Source: Schizochytrium sp. CCTCC M209059
Lineage: Eukaryota; Sar; Bigyra; Thraustochytrida; Thraustochytriidae
Length of the DNA: 64,000 bases
Reading direction: 5' to 3'
NCBI GenBank assembly: GCA_000818945.1
Contig: KN805402.1
Coordinates: 174,835-238,834, forward strand
Shown here one piece after another: positions 1 to 9,822 of this stretch; the first letter of the stretch is position 1, and every line of letters starts with the position of its first letter. The position numbers and the translations under genes are program-made. Below the pieces are notes generated by a model, which was not told the DNA's origin, did not search any database, and saw only the letters and a program-made list of their open reading frames with translations.

Positions 1-240
1 ACGAAGAGACAGCTGGCACGAGCTTGGCCGCATTTCCCATGAGCCGCCATCGACAACGTGCAGCAGACCCGCAACGAATAAACACAAGAAGCCTGACATA
101 AAACGGCACAACCCTTAGCAGAAGCCCTAGATTTGCACATTCTCGCCACTCCAGCAAGTCTTCTTCGCCAGCAACGCGCTCGCCGCTGATCTATCAAGCA
201 ACCAAGAAAATGATGCCTGTGATTGGAAACCACAGACTCC

Positions 241-302
241 CGGCTGCGCCTGCTGCGCCTGCTGCGCCTGCTGCGCCTGCTGCGCCTGCTGCGCCTGCTA
301 CG
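241..302. repeat. 9-bp GC-rich minisatellite
   Basis: About six near-perfect copies of a 9-bp unit (cctgctgcg) run from 241 to about 302. The repeat makes overlapping reading frames open (Pro-Ala-Ala in one, Leu-Leu-Arg in another), which is expected of a 9-mer and is not evidence of a gene. Confidence 0.85.
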
Positions 303-1060
303 CCTTTCGTGCCTGCTGCGCCTTCTGCAACCGTCGCACCTCTCCTCGCAATCGGGGGCCACCGCCTCCCTGCTGTACCTGCCGCGCCTGGCTCGGGGGG
401 CGCGAGAGCCTCTACTCCAGGACCATAACAGATTAAAAGAAAAGCTTCCTACGATTTTATGATGCAACGAAATTTCGCGTCTTGCTTCCACTGCGAGCAT
501 TGTAGTACTACGTACTTGAGCTGCTCGGCACGAAAATGCGCACAGTGTCTGGAAGTTGTTGCCCGCGACGCAGGGAAGACGGACGGACACCTGGACTTTG
601 CGATCCTGCAATTCCTTCCTAGATGCTGCACGCCCAGAGAGAGAAAGAACGTAGCAAGACGCTCGCTATCTTTCGGGCTTCGCGTCGATACGATGCAGTG
701 AACACAAAAGCAACCAGCACGCCGTGCTGGCTTCGTCTATGCGCCGCATCGTCGACCTCCATTGCTGTCTCTGGCTCTATTTTTTCTCCGTTTTCACGTC
801 TTCTTTTCGTTTCTTTTCACTTTTGCGGGTGACTCTTTCTCGTGGGTCCCGGAAACGATTTTAATCTCCATAACGGTCCTAAACTTGTGGGCGCCTCCCA
901 TCCCAAATGAAGACTTTTCCGGCTCCCATCGCATGAGAGGCAGCGGGGAGCGAGCGAGCGAGCGAGCGACGACATGCAGTGGCCTGTGGCCTGCCAGGCG
1001 TGAGTGAAGCGCGCATGTCACCACCGGCAGAACCAAAACGAGCAGGACCAACAACAGCAA
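303..1060. other. No convincing gene; 5' flank of the lipase gene
   Basis: I see no conserved protein here. A small ATG-started frame at 459-701 is Cys-rich, but its mirror frame on the other strand is also open and nothing supports it. A T-rich stretch near 777-826 and a short gagc run near 948-968 are simple sequence. The region probably holds the promoter and 5' UTR of the lipase gene. Confidence 0.5.
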
Positions 1061-1120
1061 CAAGAAGCAACAAGAAGCAACAAGAAGCAACAAGAAGCAA
1101 CAAGAAGCAACAAGAAGCAA
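1061..1120 (+). repeat. 10-bp tandem repeat x6 in the lipase 5' leader
   Basis: Six exact copies of the decamer caagaagcaa occupy 1061-1120, followed by a short CAA run, ending about 80 bases before the lipase ATG. It is purine-rich on the coding strand and probably lies in the 5' UTR or core promoter. Confidence 0.85.
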
Positions 1121-1203
1121 CAACAACAATTCGAGCAAGCCCCAAATAGCCCAAGCGAAAGCGTCGACACGACAAACAAAAAAGAAGAAGTCGCTGTGTG
1201 AAG

Positions 1204-2487
1204 ATGGCGGTGCGTGTGAGTGACGAGGAGATAGCGGCGACGATGAAGAGCCACAATGAGGTGGTGGTCTTTGTGCAGGGGTTCACTGGGGTCTCGCAGA
1301 CCGAGATGTTCTCTGATCTTCAGCGCAATTGGAAGCTGCCGGAGATTTTCGCGAGAGAGGGCTTTCAGACTGTCCTTGCAGATGTGTCGCCATTCAACTC
1401 CAACTGGGATCGCGCATGCGAGCTGTACGCCTCGCTCACGGGCGGCAAGGTAGACTATGGGATTGCGCACAGCTCGAAGTGCAATCACGATCGGTATGGC
1501 AAGGATATGCCTGCCGTGTACCCAGAGTGGGATGAGGATCACCCTGTGCACATGCTTGGACACTCGATGGGCGGGATGACGATTCGAATGCTGGATCACC
1601 TTTTGCATGAAGGAAACCAGGCGGAGGTGGATGCTGCCCTTGCTGCCGGTGAAGAGCCGCATCCGCTATTTACGGGAGGCAAGGCCAGTTGGATCAAGAG
1701 CATCACCACTGTGGCCTCTCCGCACGACGGGAGCACGTTGGCCAAGTACGGCACGGAAAAGGAAGTCGGCTATGTGCTTGGGACTTTAATGAAGCTGGGA
1801 CTCGTCGTTCTGGGAGAGGCCCTTGCCGGCAACTGGTTCTACGACATTGACAGCAAACATCACAGGCTGTTTTCGATCACAGACGGGTCTTACAAGGACT
1901 TTGCGCTGCAAGATCTTTCCCCGGCAAGGGCGCTAGAGCTGCAGCAGATGATGCCGATGGCGTACGAGGATCGTCGTTACTTTTCATTTTCCGCCTTCAC
2001 GACAAGACCTAGCGCGAATGACAGCTCGGTGCAGGTGGCTAGCCGTCACACAATGCCAGCAACGATGAAGCCTTTGGCGAATATCATGGGCGGATGGTAC
2101 TCCAAATGGTACAAGCCGTTTGACTTTAGCAAGACGCTGCGGACAAACGACGGTGCCGTCCCCTTGCACGCTGCGCGTTGCCCGCACTTGGCGTACTCGT
2201 CGGAGGAGGTGAAAGCCAAGAGTGAAATGTACGACGAGACGTCGGCACAGTGGGGCCCGGGCAAGTGGTGGTACAAGGACGTCGAGCTTTCGCACCTCGA
2301 GGTGTTCTACACCAAGTTCACACCCGAAGACGGCCGCGGCGACTGGGCTCGCGAGACCTTTGAGGAAATGTACAGGATGCACGCGCGTCGTATTCTCGCC
2401 TCGGAGAACCTCAGTTCGTGGACCGCGGTCACCCCGGTCACAACCACGCGGACGGCGTCCGCACCCGAATTGTTAAAAGGGACCTAA
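1204..2487 (+). CDS. Lipase, bacterial family I.5-like alpha/beta hydrolase
   Basis: Predicted triacylglycerol lipase of 427 aa. The ATG at 1204 is chosen because the frame upstream opens with GTG. The nucleophile elbow GHSMGG puts the catalytic serine at residue 121. Asp316 in TNDGAVP and His364 in VELSHLEV fit the other triad positions. Residues matching the zinc site of thermoalkaliphilic Geobacillus/Staphylococcus lipases are also present: Asp69 in NWDRACELYA, His89 and His95 (six apart) and Asp237 in LQDLS. No signal peptide or transmembrane segment is visible, so an intracellular (perhaps lipid-body) role is possible but inferred. It has no intron. Zn-site conservation makes family I.5 more likely than a generic esterase. 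The 5' leader carries a 10-bp tandem repeat. Confidence 0.88.
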   Translation: MAVRVSDEEIAATMKSHNEVVVFVQGFTGVSQTEMFSDLQRNWKLPEIFAREGFQTVLADVSPFNSNWDRACELYASLTGGKVDYGIAHSSKCNHDRYGKDMPAVYPEWDEDHPVHMLGHSMGGMTIRMLDHLLHEGNQAEVDAALAAGEEPHPLFTGGKASWIKSITTVASPHDGSTLAKYGTEKEVGYVLGTLMKLGLVVLGEALAGNWFYDIDSKHHRLFSITDGSYKDFALQDLSPARALELQQMMPMAYEDRRYFSFSAFTTRPSANDSSVQVASRHTMPATMKPLANIMGGWYSKWYKPFDFSKTLRTNDGAVPLHAARCPHLAYSSEEVKAKSEMYDETSAQWGPGKWWYKDVELSHLEVFYTKFTPEDGRGDWARETFEEMYRMHARRILASENLSSWTAVTPVTTTRTASAPELLKGT

Positions 2488-4875
2488 AGAGTCTGAAAAT
2501 AGACTTTTAAAAAATGTTGGGACTCCGTGACTGTGCCTTTTTGCGTTCCGAGGGACAACTGCCCGTAGTACCCCCATGATGCGTTGCTTGTGAAATCAGT
2601 TGGCCTGCTGGCCAGCGTTCATGGTGACGCTCTCTACTGCGTGCATCTGCGTGCGTGCACCGACTAAGTTTATGCGTAATCAGCTTTGATTGAAAAGATG
2701 CAGCGTCCTGGTTTAAAATGCAAACGAAAGTTCGTCGCCACGTCTTCTCGTGCGGGAGACTTGTCTGCGACACGACATGCGAGAGTGATCCGGATGCACG
2801 AGCAATAAATAGACTGCTCCATCAGGGGGAGGTAGTACAGTCCGCTCGTACAAGAAGCATGAGCAGTTCCATGGGCCCGTTCACAACCGTCGCTGCTACA
2901 ATGGCGCTGCGCGATGACAGAATCGGCAGATCCAGAAATCTCAACTCGACTGCGACTCGCGAGAGGGCCAAAGTTATCATGAAGCAAACGTAGACAGACC
3001 GAGACTTGCAGCACGCGGCAGGTGCGGTCGGAAGACGCCATGATAGTCTCGCGGACTTTTCGTTGCCCATTCATGACGCAAGCATGGCGAACGCAAGGTG
3101 GTCGTCGAGGAGTTCTGCTCGAGGCGCGTTAAAGTGCGCTCTCACAAGGCGCCATGATGGTTTTGAGGAGAGTTCGCTGTACGTCCGTGACGCGCAAGTG
3201 AAGCAAGCGGTCGCTCGTGAGGTGGTTCGAACGCGTCGACAAGCCGAATGTTGGGAGGACGGACGGTATGACAAGGCGCGTCTCTTCGTCGCAACGAGGG
3301 CTTCGTCGCAACGAGGGCGGATGGGAAATGAGTCGAAAAAGAGGCCAGGGACGCTAGGTTGGCCTTCGGTGCAGTCGGGGCCCTAGCTTGCATCGGCCAT
3401 GCAAGACCAGCTGGCCATCCGAGTCGAGAGCAGCTGCTGCTTTCCCTTTTTTTTCATTTCTCCTTTTAATTTTCATTTTCATTTTCATTTTCCTATTTCT
3501 TTCTTTTTTTCAACTACCACGCTCCATTATCCTCCCTTCGCGACTCTGGGACTCGTCTCTTCTTCCCACTCCGTCGCCACGGTTGATCATGAGCAGTGGC
3601 CGCCGCTCCGCAACTCATGTCACGCACTGAGGGTAGAAACTGCGCGACGCAGTTTATAAGAAAGATAAACAAACGAAAAGATCCCACTCACACCAATCAC
3701 TTCTCAGACTCGATCCTCACAGAGATCGATCGATCGATTGCTAGCGCGAACTCGCAGCCAAGTGCAGGTCCACCGCAGCCGCAAGATCGGTTTCGGGGGT
3801 GAGCATCAGCCAGCTGGAGCGCAGCGAGCAGCATACAAGGGAGCTTGCTTTTCTCGCCCCGGAAAACCTGCGCTTGCGGGCCCCTAACCCGGTCCCGCAC
3901 CCCCCTGCTTCTGGTATACACACACGTCCGTCACCCCTGCTCTTCTCCACGCGCTCTCGGAGGCGTTCTCTCCACGGACCCGGACGCTCGCGGGTCCCGG
4001 TTACTTTCGCGGCTCGGCACCGGCAGTGGCCACGGCGGGCACGCCAGCCAGCCAGCCAGCCGGCCAGCTACGGCTCCCTCCCTGCTACGCACGGCGCGGC
4101 CTCTCTCTCCCTCCCTCCGCCTGCTCTTGCGCAGCAGCAGCATCGTCGCAGCGCCGCGCAGGTCTCGCCAACCGCGCAGGGGCCGCCGCCGCCGCCGCCA
4201 CACACGCACGGACACACTCACACTCTCACTAGCTCACTAACGCACTCCCTGGTCTTACCCCGAGCGCGGAGTGGCTGCGGCGGTTTGCGTGCATTTCATT
4301 CGACCCGCCCGCGCGCCTCGCGCCGTTCTCGGGCCGCGGCGCGGGCGGAGCGGACGTGCGCGCGCGCGCGCTGCGCGCAGAGGCCTCGCGCGAGCGGCCC
4401 CGGCCAGAGCCGCGGCGCGGTGGCGTACGCGCGCGAGGGGCGGCTTGGTTGCTGCTCTTTGTCCTGCCGCCCTGTATCTTTCTTGCTTTCTTGCTTTCTT
4501 TCTTGCTTTCTTTCTTTCTGCGGACGGACGGATGACGTCGCCGTGACGCTCGCTCGCGGGCGAGCCGCGCTCGCGGGGGCGGCGCCGCGACGCCGTTCTG
4601 GCCGGAGCGGACGGCGGCGACGTCACCCGCGGGGGCGCAGCTCGATGCACGCGCGCCGCTGCGCCTCGCAGCTTCGCAGCCTCGCCCGGAAGCGGCGGCG
4701 GCGCGGGTGAAATGCGGCTTCGGCGCGGCGCCGGAGGTAACTTTAGAGGCGGCGGCCTGCTGCTGCGTGCAGCTGCTAGTGCTGCTGCTAGTGCTGCTGC
4801 TGGGGGCGATACTGCCAAGATCTCCTTGCGGCGGCGCGGCTCGCTTCCAGGTGCAAAGCGCAGTACCGCGGCTGC

Positions 4876-4907
4876 TGCGCTGCGCTGCGCTGCGCTGCGC
4901 TGCGCTG
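4876..4907. repeat. Pentanucleotide repeat (gctgc)n
   Basis: About six copies of a ctgcg pentamer in GC-rich spacer DNA. Just upstream (about 4755-4800) is a separate gctgctgctagt-type imperfect repeat. Confidence 0.75.
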
Positions 4908-5085
4908 TAGAGGCGTGGGGGTGTCGGAGGCGAGGCGGAGCGGGTTGGGGCAGGCTTGCGAGCATCCGAGGACGGCGGGGGAGGTCGAGGAGCGGAGTGG
5001 ATGTATGTTATCCATGCAGGCAGGCACCTCGCGCCGTTATTTTTCATTTTTCTTTGGGGCGGTTTTCACTGTTTCGTGGTATCAT

Positions 5086-5160
5086 CTTTCTTTCTTTTTC
5101 TTTCTTTTTCTTTTCTTTCTTTCTTTTTCTTTCTTTTCTTTTCTATTCTTTTCTTTTTTT
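5086..5160. repeat. Polypyrimidine (ttctt)n tract
   Basis: A 75-bp run of almost pure pyrimidine on the + strand, made of tttctttctttttcttt-type units. Its length and strand purity would allow triplex (H-DNA) formation. Its position in the PEPCK upstream region also permits a promoter role (inference). Confidence 0.75.
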
Positions 5161-5520
5161 CTGTGAAAAGTCGAAATCGCGATCGAGCATGCGGATGGAG
5201 GGATTCTTGGAGGCGCATGCAAGCGCGAGGCGAAAGAAGCCCTGCGCGCGCGCGCCGTTCCTGCCGCGCGGCCAGCCCTTCGCGCCCGCGACGCCGCGCC
5301 GTTCCGCTTCGACCGACCGAACGACCGACCGACCGACCGACCGAACGAACAAACAAACAAACAAACGGACGGCCCGGGATAAATCAGCCAAGATACAGAA
5401 GATAAGACAATCTAACCCCCAAAGTCGCGCGCACGTAATGGTGCCATCCGCGCTCCACCCCTCGCGGTCCGCACGCGACGAAACGAGCGAGAGCAAGCGC
5501 CCTCCTCCTCCGCGGAGAGA

Positions 5521-5557
5521 GGCCGAGCCGAGCCGAGCCGAGCCGAGCCGAGCCGAG
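5521..5557. repeat. Pentanucleotide repeat (ccgag)n
   Basis: About seven copies of the ccgag pentamer. A related inverse-strand form (ggctc)n occurs at about 44703-44751, upstream of the tRNA-guanine transglycosylase gene. Confidence 0.8.
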
Positions 5558-5690
5558 CAGAAGCGCGGCGTCCGTCCGCGGGCCGTCCATCATGATGCCT
5601 TGCTGTTCTGCTCTCCTCCCTCCCTCTGTGTCTCAGCGTGAGCGTGTGTCTCCGAGTGGAGCCCTCTCTCCGCGTATCCTCGCCTCTCTT

Positions 5691-5760
5691 GTCTTGTCTT
5701 GTCTTGTCTTGTCTTGTCTTGTCTTGTCTTGTCTTGTCTTGTCTTGTCTTGTCTTGTCTT
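5691..5760. repeat. Perfect (gtctt)14 pentanucleotide array
   Basis: Fourteen uninterrupted copies of gtctt, 70 bp, about 680 bases upstream of the PEPCK start codon. The lack of any interruption suggests recent expansion and probable length variation between strains. Confidence 0.9.
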
Positions 5761-6440
5761 ATCTATGGCCGCCGCCGCAGGCGCTGTTTCCTTTCCTTTC
5801 GGAAGGGACGCGCCGCGCCGGAAGAGCGGCGCCGGTGGAAGGCAGCGCAGGGCGGCCAGGAACTGCGGCGGGGAGGAGGCAGGGAGAGACGGGGGGGGGG
5901 GGAGCGGGCAGGACAGGGCAGGCCAGGTGCTCTCGCTGTCTGGCGAGGGGAGGGCCGGCTTTCGTGGTTTCTTATGGCGTGGACGCTCGGGCGATGGCTT
6001 ACATACCACTCTTTTCTCCTTTTCGAAACCCCTTTTACCTTTCCTTTCCTTCTTTCTCTTTTTTCTTTCTCCACGAAATTATTTTTCTTTCGGGTTTCAA
6101 ACATTCTTTCTTTCCTTGCTTTGCTTCCTTTCTCGTTCTTTTCCTCCTTCGCTCTTCTCTACTTTTACTTTACTTAACTTTGCTGGTCATGGCTTCTCTG
6201 CTTGTTTCGGGTGCGAGTGAGGGAGTGAGTTGGTTTTCGAAATTGCTTTCTTTCCTTCCTTCTTTCTTTCTTTCCTTCACGCATTCTTTCATTCTTTCTT
6301 TCTTGCTTTCGTTTTTTCGAAGGCAGGGCCAAGCTGGAGCGGCGGCGCAGCAGCACAGCAAGCACGCAAGCAATCCCGCAACCCGATCGCAGAGACCTCC
6401 GGCACGAACGAGCCCGGCGCGACAGACGAAGGAGCACAAG

Positions 6441-8693
6441 ATGATGCTGAGCCTCCGCAAGGCGGTGCGCGCGGGCGCGCGCAGCCAGCAGGCCATGCGC
6501 GTGGCCGCGGCGCGGTTCTCGACGAGCGAGACCCTGAGCGCGAGCGACCTCAAGCTCGAGGCGTACGGCATCAACAACTCGTCCGCCACGGTGTACCGCA
6601 ACCTCTCGTACGAGGACCTCGCCAAGCACGAGCGCGAGGGCAACGAGGGCGAGGCCACCAAGGACGGCGTCTTCGCCGTTGACACCGGCATCTTCACCGG
6701 CCGCTCCCCCAAGGACAAGTGGTACGTCGAGACCGAGAGATAAGAGATCGAGAGAGAAACAGAGACAGAAACAGAGAGACGACGCCGTCCCTCCGCCAGC
6801 GCCAGAATCCACGGCCCCAGCCACCATCGTATCCACCTTCTTCGTTGCGTCACGTCGATCTTGCATTGCAGTGCAACGCAATCCGATAGATTGCATTGTA
6901 GAAGGTGCGCGATGCCGCCGTCGACCAGCAACGGAGCTCGCTCGCCCTCTGTGCAATGCAATGCAATGCAATGCAGCAGTGACGCTTGCTTACTCTGCGC
7001 TTCTTTCTGGCTGGCCGGCCAGCTTGGAGGAAGGACGGCGTAGGACATGGACGAGGGACGCACGGACGGAAGAAGGCGTGCAAGAGAGAGAGAGAGAGAG
7101 AGAGAGAAAGAAGGGCGAGAGCAAGGAGCGAGAGAAACAGCGGGCGTTGGTGCGCTTACGCTCGCGCGCGCGCGAGAGAGAGAGAGAGAGTGAGAGGGAG
7201 AGACGCGGAGACACGCGCCCGTGCGCTAGGGAGCGAGAGGACGCGAAGACTGACATGAATGACTGAATTGATGGAACAACAGGATCGTCAAGCAGATGCC
7301 CTCCGCAGAACACCTCGACTTCGGCCCCGTGAACCAGCCCGTGAGCGAGGAGATCTTCGACGAGCTGTACGAGAAGGTCGTCGACTACTACGGCACCGTC
7401 CCCAAGGTGTACGTTAACGACCTCTACTGCGGCGCCAGCCCCGCCTCGCAGAGGCCCGTCCGTTTCATCACCGAGCTCGCGTGGCAGGCCCACTTCACCC
7501 GCAACATGTTCATCCGCCCCGAAACCAAGGAGGAGGTCAACAACTTCGAGCCTGCCTTCACCGTCATCAACGCCTGCAAGCTCTCCAACGAGAAGTGGAA
7601 GGACCACGGCCTCAACTCGGACGTCTTTGTCGGCTTCAACATTGAGAAGAAGGTCGCCATCATCATGGGCACCTGGTATGGTGGTGAGATGAAGAAGGGT
7701 ATCTTCTCGATGATGAACACCTGGCTTCCCCTCGAGGGCACCCTCGCCATGCACTGCTCCGCCAACAAGGGCAAGGACGGCTCCACCGCCCTCTTCTTCG
7801 GTCTCTCCGGTACCGGCAAGACCACCCTCTCCGCCGACCCCAACCGCGCTCTCATCGGTGACGACGAGCACGGCTGGGACGACCACGGCATCTTCAACTT
7901 TGAGGGCGGCTGCTACGCCAAGACCATCAACCTCACCGAGGAGAACGAGCCCGAGATCTACCGCGCCATCAAGGCTCCCGGCGCCCTCCTCGAGAACACC
8001 ATGATCAAGGACGGCACCCCCGACTACTTTGACACTAGCAAGACCCAGAACGGCCGCGTTAGCTACCCCATCGAGTACATTGAGAACTACGACAAGGAGC
8101 AGATGGGCGGCCACCCCAAGGATGTCATCTTCCTGACCGCCGACGCCTTTGGCGTTCTCCCCCCGGTCTCCAAGCTCACTGGCGACCAGCCCATGTACCA
8201 CTTCCTTTCCGGCTACACCGCCAAGGTTGCCGGCACCGAGCGTGGCGTCAACGAGCCCACCGCCACCTTCAGCACCTGCTTTGGCGCTGCCTTCATGACC
8301 CTGCCCCCCGCAAAGTACGGTGAGCTTCTCGAGAAGAAGATCGACACCCACAAGACCAACGTCTACCTCGTCAACACCGGCTGGAGCGGCGGTAGCGCCA
8401 CCAGCGGTGCCAGCCGCATGAGCATCAAGGATACCCGCGCCTGCATTGACGCCATCCTCGACGGCTCCATCCTCGATGCCGACTTCCAGACCGAGCCCTT
8501 CTTCAACCTTCAGATCCCCAAGGCCCTCGGCAAGATCGACCCCAAGGTCCTCAACCCCCGCGATGCTTGGTCTGACCCCGCCGAGTACGACGCTGCCGCC
8601 AAGAAGCTCGCCGATATGTTTGTTGAGAACTACAAGCAGTTCATCAAGCCTGGCCTCAAGGACTTTTCTTCTGGTGGCCCCCCGCAGAACTAA
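6441..8693 (+). CDS. Phosphoenolpyruvate carboxykinase (ATP), mitochondrial, one intron
   Basis: Converts oxaloacetate plus ATP to phosphoenolpyruvate, CO2 and ADP; gluconeogenesis. Exon 1 is 6441-6721 and exon 2 is 7283-8693, giving 563 aa. Splicing at tg|gtacgt and caacag|g restores KDKW followed by IVKQ, where exon 1 alone would hit a stop at 6741. The N-terminal 30 residues are rich in Arg/Ala/Ser without acids (MMLSLRKAVRAGARSQ...) and look like a mitochondrial presequence ending near RFSTSE. Landmarks are FTGRSPKDKW in exon 1, the kinase-1a P-loop FGLSGTGKTTLS, the metal/nucleotide segment GDDEHGWDDHG, and VYLVNTGWSGG. Length fits the ATP-dependent (PckA) family with a leader. Exon 2 is intact and strongly biased to C/G-ending codons; the 453-codon antisense frame it creates is an artefact of that bias. 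Confidence 0.96.
6722..7282 (+). other. PEPCK intron, 561 bp, GA-rich with internal inverted repeat
   Basis: GT (6722-6723) to AG (7281-7282). The intron holds two pure (GA)n runs near 7083-7107 and 7171-7189, and a tgcaa pentamer array at about 6951-6975. The array is complementary to tgcattgca-type motifs at about 6863-6900, so a hairpin could form in the transcript. It is the largest of the five introns found in the window. Confidence 0.85.
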
Positions 8694-9822
8694 TTTGCTA
8701 CATCACCCTAAAAACAACTGCGCTGTCCGCTATTTTGTTCCTCTTCCTTCTCCTCCTCCTACTCGTACTACCACTACATTACCCACCACCAGCACTCACT
8801 CACCTGTCTGGAGTTGTGACCAGCCAGGGTCATGATTGACCAGGGCACAAAAACCAATGTCCGAGCCGCAGACGGGCCACAGCTGCAGCCGCAAATACAT
8901 CTGTGTCATGAATCCTTTTTTGATGACGTATGTGACTGTGTCGGCTGCAGGCAACTTGCCGAGTTCGCCGCTCTTCAAATCTTCAGCTTTGACCTCTTTG
9001 CTAGTGTGCTGTTCGTGTACTAAAAAAGGCCAGCTGGCGGGGCCCACCAAGCATGGTAAGTTTCGCGAGTTTGTGGCGCAAAATGATGTGTCAGTAGCAG
9101 AGTAGTTTTTCGAATAGAATAGACCAAACAAGCAGCAACAACGGGAAATGAGAGGCGGTTTAATAAAAAAATGAATTCACTATTGTATTGTAAATAGGCC
9201 CCTACTACGAAAAATAGCGTCTGTTTGCTTGATTGCTCAACCAGCCACGGCGAGCCAGCTGAGTTTGAGTGTCTCGCAAGTCAACTTTATTTCATAGTTG
9301 TAGTTGTAGTTGTTTTGGTTGTAGTTGCTTGATTAGTTTTCCAGATGGTTACAAAAGGGGTTGCAGGCAAGGTCATGCTGCGACAAGCAAAATGGACGAG
9401 TTGAAGCAATCACGAAGCGTCCCTCTGGGGGTTATTTGTGACTTTCGTAGACCTGCGTCCAGGCATCTACAACAAACCTTGCCGTTCTCGCTACGAACAT
9501 TGCAACTTGATCTTCAGATCCTCTTGTTCACGCAACCAGTATACAAGCCTAGCTGCTCTCGCTTCTTGAATTTTCAGCTCCTCTTGCTACCGCTACAGCA
9601 TCGCCTTACGCTCAAATAACTGCAAGACGAGTCATTCACCCGTTAACGCTGCAAGCAAAGAGCTATCGCTCGCTCGCTAGCTAGCTAGCTAGTTAGCTAG
9701 CTAGCTTTTGAGTAGTAAAAGTAGTGCAGTCGGCTAGAGCTGTGTTGCACAACCCATTTTGCTTGTGCTGTGCTGTACGTCGAGCTGCGACACGCGTGAC
9801 CACACAGAACAGAACTGCGCCC
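8694..9822. other. Spacer; PEPCK 3' UTR and LRR-NEL promoter
   Basis: No convincing gene. There is an AATAAA hexamer at about 9162-9168 on the + strand, a (ttgtag)n run at about 9297-9318, and a (gcta/gctc)n run at 9669-9704 shortly before the LRR-NEL gene. The open frame of that gene extends upstream to 9724, but only from a GTG codon. Confidence 0.5.

Larger units (their letters stand above)
2488..6440. other. Long repeat-rich spacer without a supported gene
   Basis: Nearly 4 kb with no recognisable protein. It contains a possible polyadenylation hexamer (aataaa near 2804) for the lipase gene, T-rich (ttttca)n at about 3464-3492, ccag tetramers near 4047-4066, C/T-rich tracts near 4479-4520, GC-rich CpG-dense DNA at about 4290-4710, and several pentanucleotide repeats listed separately. 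Open frames of up to about 300 codons here are Arg/Ala/Pro/Ser-rich on both strands, as expected from GC-rich repeats. The right end is the promoter and 5' leader of PEPCK, rich in CTTT on the coding strand. Confidence 0.6.

Noticed and set aside
210..462. Two overlapping open frames over the 9-bp repeat (Pro-Ala-rich and Leu-Arg-rich)
   Set aside because: A 9-bp unit without stops opens frames by itself; neither frame shows conserved sequence outside the repeat.
459..701. 80-codon ATG frame with CxxCxxC-type spacing
   Set aside because: The opposite strand is also open here, no family is recognised, and the position fits the lipase upstream region. Kept only as a remote possibility.
3799..4710. 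303-codon Arg/Ser/Pro-rich open frame
   Set aside because: GC-rich low complexity with equally long frames on the other strand; no domain.
6990..8351. 453-codon antisense frame across PEPCK
   Set aside because: Produced by the strong C/G third-position bias of the PEPCK exon; composition is Val/Gly/Leu/Glu-rich with no domain.
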